DNA from: Euptelea pleiosperma
Taxonomy: Eukaryota > Streptophyta > Magnoliopsida > Ranunculales > Eupteleaceae
Direction of reading: 5' to 3'
Assembly: GCA_035048495.1 (NCBI GenBank)
Contig: CM068543.1
Location: 29,935,751-29,999,750, forward strand
Length of the DNA stretch: 64,000 nt
The translations under genes were made by a program, and so were the position numbers. Below the pieces are notes generated by a model. It searched no databases and had not been told where the DNA came from. It saw only the letters and a list, made by a program, of their open reading frames with translations. Positions 57,065-64,000 of this stretch are shown here, in pieces; position 1 is the first letter of the stretch, and every line of letters starts with the position of its first letter.

Positions 57065-57413
57065 GGTGAGGACATCGAGGACGAGACCAAGTTCGACGTC
57101 TAGGATTCTCTTATTTTTTTGTACTATTTTAAGGTTTAAACAATATTTAGGAGCTTTTATTAAGTTTGAAATGTTTGGGGTGATGTTACATTCATTTAGT
57201 TAAACTTTTAGTGATTCAAATATATCCAATGTCGTGACGGTGAGGACATCGAGGACGAGACCAAGTTTGACGTCCAAGATTCTCTTATTTTTCTGTACTA
57301 TTTTAAGGTTTAAGTAATATTTAGGAGCTTTTGATTTAGTTTGAAATGTTTGAGGTGATGTTACATTCGTTTAGTTGAACTTTCTGTGATTTAAATTTAT
57401 TCGATGTCATGGA
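57065..57413. repeat. Two-copy 174-bp tandem duplication
   Basis: Both copies begin 'ggtgaggacatcgaggacga' (57065 and 57239) and contain 'taatatttaggagctttt'. It lies inside the Del/Tekay-like LTR. Confidence 0.82.
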
Positions 57414-58368
57414 CGATTATATTTGGTAAATGTTTTATAAGTAATTAAAATTTTCAAGGCCGATGAAGTTGGATTTCTAACTGACCGAGAATTTTTCAGA
57501 ATTGTTTCATGAGTTTATAATTTTCTACTGACTGTGGCAAGCCCGCAAAGTCAGATTTATCAATGCTGATTTATGTGGACAACATCGAACCATCATTTTG
57601 AAGTTCATTTTTGACTCAGTAGACAATCAACTTAACGTTTTGTAAAACATGAACAACATGTGATTTTTTGTTAGCTTTCCAAAAATATATGGTAGAGCCC
57701 AAAATTCATTGAGGGATGTCCTGTAGAGCCGTTTTATTGGACGGGTATCGAATCTTGCAGAACCTAAAAAAAATATTTTTGGAAAAACAAATTCTGTATT
57801 TTCTTTATATTTTGAAATAGTAACCTATAATTTTTATACATGATAAATTAGTACATTTTGACGAAATAATGATAGCCTATTTATCTGTTTAATGTGGTTC
57901 AAAAACAAAATTGGAAAAATTTTGACAAGGTGATTTTTTTCACTAATTTATAGTCACGCAAAAAAAAAAAAAGAGTTTTTAAGTAAAGTTACTAAAATCT
58001 TCAATGTTGCTAAAAAAGTTTTTGTTTTCATCAAAAAGTTAATCAAATATAATAATCTCACTAAATAACACAGAAGGATAAAATTTAATATAAATAGAAA
58101 ACCTTACTTTTTATTTGACTTTAATTTTAACTTCGATTTTTATTTTTTTTATTGCACTATAATAGCTTATTTACGTTTCCACATTAGTTTGACATTGAAC
58201 TAAGTTTATGTAATTATGATTACAATTTTAAAATTATTTAATAATTATTTATATTCATTTATCATGATTTAATTGCGTAGTTATTTATTTTATCACACCC
58301 TAGATCAAACGGGTTGATCTACGGGTGTTCAGGTCGGATTCGGTGCCCAGATCTGAAGTGTGATAAAA

Positions 58369-58380
58369 TGGTATCAAAGC
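58369..58380 (+). other. Primer-binding site, methionine tRNA type
   Basis: TGGTATCAAAGC, one mismatch from the common TGGTATCAGAGC, 3 bp after the LTR end. It shows the LTR is a 5' LTR. Confidence 0.7.
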
Positions 58381-59589
58381 ATAGGCTTTAGACACCTAAA
58401 AATTTATGTGTAAAAGGTCTTTTCGTGATGAATTTGTGTATGGGTGATTGTAAACTATTAGATCTAACCTTAGACATTTAAACCATAAAATAAAATTGAT
58501 TTAAAATTTTAAACTCTATATTATAGCAACTCAAGGTATAATTAAAAAATTAAAATTCTAAAGTTGTCAATATGAAATTATTAAAGATTATTTTAGAACT
58601 ACGGATGTAATGATATAGAAAGTTATTAAGTTGTTATTAAGAATTGTTTTGAAAATATAAAAATAATAACATGTTAAGTAATTAAGTGGTTAAAAGGGTT
58701 GTTTGGAAAATATGGATAAAATGCCATGGTATGTAATTTAATGATTATGTATAGGCTATATTGAAAATATAATTAATGGCATGAGAAGTAATTAAGTAGT
58801 TAAACGTGGATGTTTTTTCAACAATTAGCAAGCTATTAATGACATGAGAATGGGTAATACATTAGGAACCTTTTTTATTTTTGGTGGAGAATGGTATTTA
58901 ATAAACTAATGAGTGCCTATATTTTTTTACGGGCATAGGTGCCTAGGTACAATGAAGGGGACATTTAATAAATTATTTTTTTATTTAGTAGAGAGGAGCA
59001 TTTAATTAACTAATATATGCTAATGGTTTTAATAAGCAACTAATAGTGAACGTCGTACCCCAACCTAAGTTTTGACTTTAAAGTAGTAATAAATACCTTG
59101 CCTGCACGAACTAAGGATGAAATCATTCTTTGATCCATATAACCTTTCTAGGGAACGTATAATATTGAACAACAAAAGTAACTAAATGTCGTAAAGCAAT
59201 AGCTTCATTTTATCGTAGTTTATGATGTTGGAACTAGAAGACGCCCCTTATGACCAAGTGACAATGTCTCTCTTATCAGTTAAGAATAAATGGATGTTGT
59301 TTCAGTAGAAACTATCAATACCATCGGTTGATAATATCACGATCCAAGCATTAACATCCTCTGATGCCACCATTAGCATAGTAGCAAGCGAGAAAACTTG
59401 ACCTTCTAAGCCATTACGCTAATGTGCAACACTTCTATAAGTTCTCTTGATTTCACAGCCATAATCTTTATAGTATTTTACAACTTTACCAAATCGATGG
59501 AAGCTTGATTTTGTCTTCTTGACATGTATGCCATGCCACTACGTAGTGTTGAACATGTATACATGTATTTTATTAACCAGATAAAAGTA
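58381..59589 (+). other. Leader remnant of the Gypsy element; no gene seen
   Basis: AT-rich sequence after the primer site with no gag or pol. Short recurring 'catttaat.aa.taat' motifs near 58895 and 58966 also occur near 6430 and 27055-27125. Confidence 0.4.
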
Positions 59590-59945
59590 TTTTGTAGGTA
59601 TAATAGCAGATCTAGTATTGAACATTGCACTAGCTACTACTAGTAAAGAGGTAAGTTGGCCGCAAGACCATTTATCGAATATATACCTCTTTAGGATAGA
59701 CATATTCTAATAGTTTTGATATATTATGAAAGTACTAGCGCTATTGACAAAGTATAAAATCAGAATTACAATGAAAATTTGTGATATATACGTAATAAAC
59801 ATAGTCCCGTGAGAGTTTATTACTAATGGTACAGTAACAATAGACTTTGTTAGAACTAGTGATAACTTGGAAGACCCCTTAACTAAAGGTCTAACAAGGG
59901 AAAAATCTGGGATATATCGAAAGGGATGGGACTATAGGCTATTGA
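59590..59945 (+). pseudogene. Copia RNase H relic
   Basis: A mostly single frame reads IADLVLNIALATTSKEVSW (compare 'SEFIALATTSKEVSWL' of Copia RNase H). After a degraded part comes REFITNGTVTIDFVRTSDNL, then EDPLTKGLTREKSG, matching the 'ISIDYVKSKDNLADPLTKGL' end of Copia pol. Stops and shifts interrupt it. The sequence to 60110 resembles the non-coding tail of such elements. No LTR was identified. Confidence 0.7.
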
Positions 59946-60109
59946 TAATTTCCTATGATGGATACACCATCTAGGGACCGTAAATCCTAAGATTTAGGTT
60001 CAAGGGAAAGAACAATTCATTGAGTTATTGTTTATTAGTCTATTATTACTCGTACTATTTAAATGTATGTCCTATAATGTTGTTATAGACACCTCATTTT
60101 GACATGATC

Positions 60110-61599
60110 TTCTAATATGGCCATTGACATTCTAAATTTTTTCTTTATTAGTTGATAAATTACTCAATCCATCTTAATACCTTAGGATATTCTTAACCAA
60201 TCATATAAAACTCATTTAGAACCATCAATTATCTTTAGAAAATAATTTTTGGATCCAAAATCATTAGCACAAACTCCCATCTTAAGCTATGAGAATTTAA
60301 TCAAATGTTTGAAATTTATAGATATATGATCAAAAAATATATGTATCTTGATTTCACCATGTGATTTTATTAAATAAAATTATTTATTTTTAATTTCTTT
60401 ATCTTTAAATAAGCGATTTTACAAAAATTTAGTAATTCGGTCGTAATACTAAGGCTTTTATTTGACTAATCTTTAAATAATCTTAATTTTTGAAAATTTA
60501 TATGTGAATGACATGTCACCATTAAAAAAATGCCTTTAAAATATTTTAATTTTTTTGTCATATTAATTTTAGAATTAAAATGAACATATTATCAGTGATC
60601 GATCTCACCTCTATATGTACATTGAATTATTGATACGAGTAGATACATCAAGGTTCATACATCATGACATGTCTTTCATAAAACTACTCATGTTTATCCA
60701 TCCAACTCATCAGCTCCTTTGTTTTTCTATTTTACTTACACCTTTTTTTTTATTTATTCCTCTTATTTAATTCTCTATAACTATTCAACTTTTTAGATTA
60801 CCTAATTTTTATTTAATAAATTAGAAAATTTCGTAAGATATCTATATAGGACAAACTTTTATTTACACTTTTACTCTCTAAATAACCAAACTGACATTTT
60901 TATTCCCAAACTACCATAAACCTTATCTTTCACCTATAAATATTCTCTTCTTTTACTGGAGAAAGACATCATTTTAAGCCATCTCCTTATGCCTAAATAA
61001 ACTCTTATCATATATCTTAAAAACCACCGTCTCTTCAGAGATATCTGATAAAATTGAGAGCTTTAAACCACCTAAAACTCTATAGAAAATCTTTTAAAAA
61101 ATTCTTTATTTTAAGAGAGTAAGTGAAATGAGGAAGAACTTTAATTTGTTCTTGCTTATTTCGTTTTTCTCTTTTTGTTGAAGAAGAAGAAGAATAGGAA
61201 GAAAGACCTCTTACATAGAGATTGAGATAATCAGTGGAGTCAATATAGCTTTATGTCATATACTCAAGGGGTGTATATTACTAGTCCTCTTATTCAATAG
61301 AATATAGTGTATTGGGTTGAGCAAGGGTTCATCCTAGAGATGATCAATGAGTTAGGAGAGTATCTGAGCCTATAATGGCATTAAGTTAACGACACTCATA
61401 GAAAAACGCTATTAAATTCTAATTTATTATGGTGTTCACTTTGAAAACGCAATTAATACCTATTTTAAGCTAACTAGAAAGTGCTTGGTACTTTGAAAAT
61501 AGTAAATTTAGAGGAAAACATATGCTTTACAACGTTCATTTGTGCAATGCTGATATGTTTTCATCTAAAGTCCCGCGTGCGATACAAGTTTTGTCTGTA
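60110..61599. other. No gene seen; AT-rich
   Basis: Long AT-rich stretch without recognisable coding sequence or repeat structure. Confidence 0.4.
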
Positions 61600-62830
61600 G
61601 TCCCGCACAAAAAGCCCTTAACTCTATTCTTTTATCTCTTCCCTTTTCATTCTAGTTCAAGCCATTTCCTCTTCATTCTCTTACCTTCTTCTCATTCTCA
61701 GTAGAAATGCCCCACCACCATCAACCCGCTTCCTCGTCGTCATCCCTTCAATTTTCATCGTCTCCGTCATCTCCTCCTTTGCCGCCGTCGAAGAACAAAA
61801 CTCCATCTTGATGAAACCCTAGCTCAAGTGCTTACACTGTTCTAGACTAGTTTGTTTCGTCTTTACCCACTCTTCTTTATTTTTCTTTCCTTTTTCTTTA
61901 ATCTAACAGTTGTTAAATCCTTTTACCATGAAAAAAAATACAGCTATTATTAGAGAGAGAGATGAGAGAAGATGATTAGGGTTTATGTTTTTGTTTTGAC
62001 ACATTAGCTGTGTCGATGAAGATGTTGATTAAGCTAGAAACGAGTTGCATAAGAGAGGTTGCAGAGAAGAAATATTTTATTTGTATTAGTTGTGGTGTTG
62101 TTATACTTATGGTTCTACCCCTTTTTATTTATTATTATTATCTTCATTTTCTCTCATTTTGGATTTTCTACATTGAAGATGCTCGATATTTTTATTAAAA
62201 GAATTTGTTGAATGAGATTTTTATTTTATTGTTGTTTTGCGAAAGAATAAAGGAATATTGAGAGAGAGAAGAAGGGGCTTTGGGATGGTGGGGAAGAAAG
62301 AAAGTAACTTCACTTTGCTTAACTCAAACAAGATGGGGTTGTTCCATTTCTGGGTATCAGTGATTGACTGTCTGTGATTATGGTTTTATTCTTTCTAGAT
62401 CTTGTAATAGTTGCTTCCACCATCATCTAGGTGGCTCTTGCTCAGAACCTGAAAAAGATTGGATCTTTTGGTCTATGGTTTCCAGGTAACTAGCATATTT
62501 GGAAGGAAATTGGGGTTGTTCTGAAATGGTTGTTCGTCTGTGGGCAATGGAGGCCAGCGCTTACACCTGTTCTTGAAGCATTTCATCATTCACTCAGATT
62601 TCAGAAGTTTTGAGGGGATCAGATCATCTTTGTTACTTACGTGATCATTAGTATTGTTTAGAGCTTAGGCATAGAGATTCACATCCCTTAGTCCTAATTT
62701 CCACATGTGGTTTTCCTCTATTTCACTCTCTCGGCAGTTCTTAAATGTAGCTTTCAATTGGATCCAAAAGCAACAGATTTGAGACAATGACAGTACCCAC
62801 TCGGAATCAAGGTAAATTGGCTCACATGCT
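61600..62830 (+). other. Possible 5' end of a gene running off the window
   Basis: A CT-rich leader-like stretch (61620-61700) precedes a short frame at 61708-61812, MPHHHQPASSSSSLQFS..., 34 residues and Ser/Pro-rich, ending in TGA. Farther on, ATG ACA GTA CCC at 62787 gives MTVPTRNQG and then a GTAAATT donor-like site at about 62811. The T-rich sequence that follows is intron-like. Base composition differs from the flanking repeats. No domain can be named, and it may be unrelated noise. Confidence 0.25.
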
Positions 62831-63612
62831 TTCAATCGTAGAACTTATGGCTTGTTCCTCGAGAGGTTTTGATTTTTTTTTCTCTTTTCGTTGTTTTCGT
62901 GTTGCTTTCTTATTGGTAATTTCTAACTCTAATGTTATGTCTGAGATTTTTAGTTTATTTTTTCTCTGAGATTAGTATCTGAAGTGATTGTTTATGGAAA
63001 TTTTGTTTTTGTTTTTATTTTAGTTTCTGTTCCCAACTGCTTGAAAATTGTTTTGGAATTGTTGAAAGAGTTGTAATTGAAATTGGTACTATTATCAATA
63101 TAAGAAGTTCAATTTTTTTGAGTAATGTTCTTATGTATTCCACTTAATTTCCAAGCTTGAGTTAATTTTTGAATAGAATAAAATTTTCATTTCACTTCAT
63201 GGTCTCTGATTATTGACAATAATATGCTTAAATAAGCTTTCCAGCCTATTTATCTTGGTTGTTGTGTATTGTTAATTTCAAACTTTTGATAGGTCCATGG
63301 CTCCCAAATTTGACTTCTTTATTTGGAATATTTGAATCTTTACCTAGGAGATTATTTGGATCTTGTTTCAGTTTTTTATGTCTTCTTTTTGAGTAATGGG
63401 TTTTGATCTATATGCATGTTGGATGTTTTTTACTAGTTTAATACATCAGGTCCAAAGTTTTGGCTAGATTTTGTTGTTGTAATCTGTTTCAAAGATTTAG
63501 CACTTTCTGATTCTGTATTGGGTTTCAACTCATGTGAAATATGTTTTTGTTGCTTCTGCATGTAAGTGTATGTAGATTTGTCTCAGTGATTATTTTTTTT
63601 TGTTTTTCTTAT
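62831..63612. other. No gene seen; T-rich, intron-like
   Basis: T-rich sequence with no frame of note. Compatible with an intron of the possible upstream gene or with plain intergenic DNA. Confidence 0.3.
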
Positions 63613-63975
63613 GGGTCGGGGATCGGGAGACAACCATTTGGCGGACCCACATAGAAGATGAATCAATAGCTGATTTTTGGTGAGGATGATCTCTATGGTG
63701 AGGAGATCATCCTCACAAAAATTCAAATCATTCCGATATTTGTAGACTGGTTTAGAAGTTGAAGAATTATGGACCGTCTATTTTTATCGTGTAACTTGAA
63801 AACCCCATTTGATGGGGTTAGAAATTTCAGAATGGGATGATTTTTTGTTGGGGTGATCCATATGGTGAGGAGATCATCCTCACCAAAAATCGGATATTGA
63901 TTCATCTTCTATGTGGTCTGCCAAAATGGTTGTCAAAAATAGTTGTCAAAAATGGTTGTCTCCTGATCTTGACCC
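63613..63975. mobile_element. Complete MITE of family M (Mutator-like)
   Basis: The termini GGGTCGGGGATCGGGAGACA and TGTCTCCTGATCTTGACCC are inverted. The flanking duplication TTTTCTTAT (63604-63612 and 63976-63984) is 9 bp and perfect. The interior has inverted arms ('agatgaatcaatagctgat' and its complement, 'ggtgaggatgatct'). It is 363 bp and non-coding. The duplication length points to Mutator transposases. Confidence 0.85.
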
Positions 63976-64000
63976 TTTTCTTATTTAGATTCATTTTTTT

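Larger units (their letters stand above)
54396..58365 (+). mobile_element. LTR of a Del/Tekay-like Gypsy element with primer site
   Basis: It starts TATAATACCCCGGCCCGG and ends GATCTGAAGTGTGATA, followed 3 bp later by the methionine-tRNA primer site. Both ends match the complement of the solo LTR at 21084-23348 (TGTAATACCC... and ...GCGTGACA). Each terminal dinucleotide is mutated (TG to TA, CA to TA). Its 3970 bp include a 650-bp foldback and a 174-bp tandem duplication. No coding sequence. Confidence 0.65.

Noticed and set aside
60110..61600. Search for tRNA or small RNA genes in AT-rich spacer
   Set aside because: No cloverleaf with A and B boxes was recognised by eye. None is claimed.

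Overview
The window reads as nuclear DNA of a flowering plant. It is AT-rich, intron-containing and packed with nested LTR retrotransposons (Ty3/Gypsy and Ty1/Copia), LINE relics and palindromic MITE-like elements. Only one cellular gene is clearly supported. No rRNA, tRNA, CRISPR array or prokaryotic-style operon is visible. The sequence does not allow placement to species.

Layout. 1-7761: MITE-like palindromes, a LINE 3' fragment, and the leader of an old Gypsy element. 7762-23796: a stack of one Athila-like Gypsy family. The oldest layer is a minus-strand solo LTR (7762-8949 + 19953-21083 + 23349-23791, duplication TATAT). It is split by a structurally complete but pol-less 11.0-kb element (8950-19952, duplication GGCGG, tRNA-Asp-type primer site). 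That element itself holds an inverted solo LTR (14308-16965, duplication CATAT). A third solo LTR of a different Gypsy family (21084-23348, duplication GTTGA) also interrupts the oldest layer. 23827-27010: a sirevirus-like solo LTR, the 3' end of another Copia element, and palindromes.

27296-30911 (minus): a two-exon LRR-III receptor-like kinase gene, 663 aa, resembling Arabidopsis At1g68400. Its kinase domain has HGN in place of HRD. A palindromic MITE sits in its intron and a Tourist-like MITE lies about 160 bp upstream of its start codon.

31074-36075: a Tourist-like MITE, two related hAT-like elements in opposite orientation, and three copies of a long-inverted-repeat (Mutator-like) element nested in and around them. 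36790-40520: an RTE LINE relic, MITEs and otherwise empty DNA. 40521-52979 (minus): a Copia element with 5-bp duplication AGAAC, split by a sirevirus (42434-50490) whose 3' LTR lost its outer end. Both carry inactivating mutations. 53451-60110: Gypsy LTR fragments, including a ~4-kb LTR with a methionine-tRNA primer site and a 650-bp foldback, then a Copia RNase H relic. 61600-62830 may be the start of a gene that runs off the window. A 363-bp MITE with a perfect 9-bp duplication lies at 63613-63975.

No new multigene system was found. The most informative content is the insertion chronology, readable from target-site duplications, several unusual repeats (ACCCATG minisatellites, arrays of CAATCGATTG palindromes, large foldbacks) and one gag-like protein of uncertain family.
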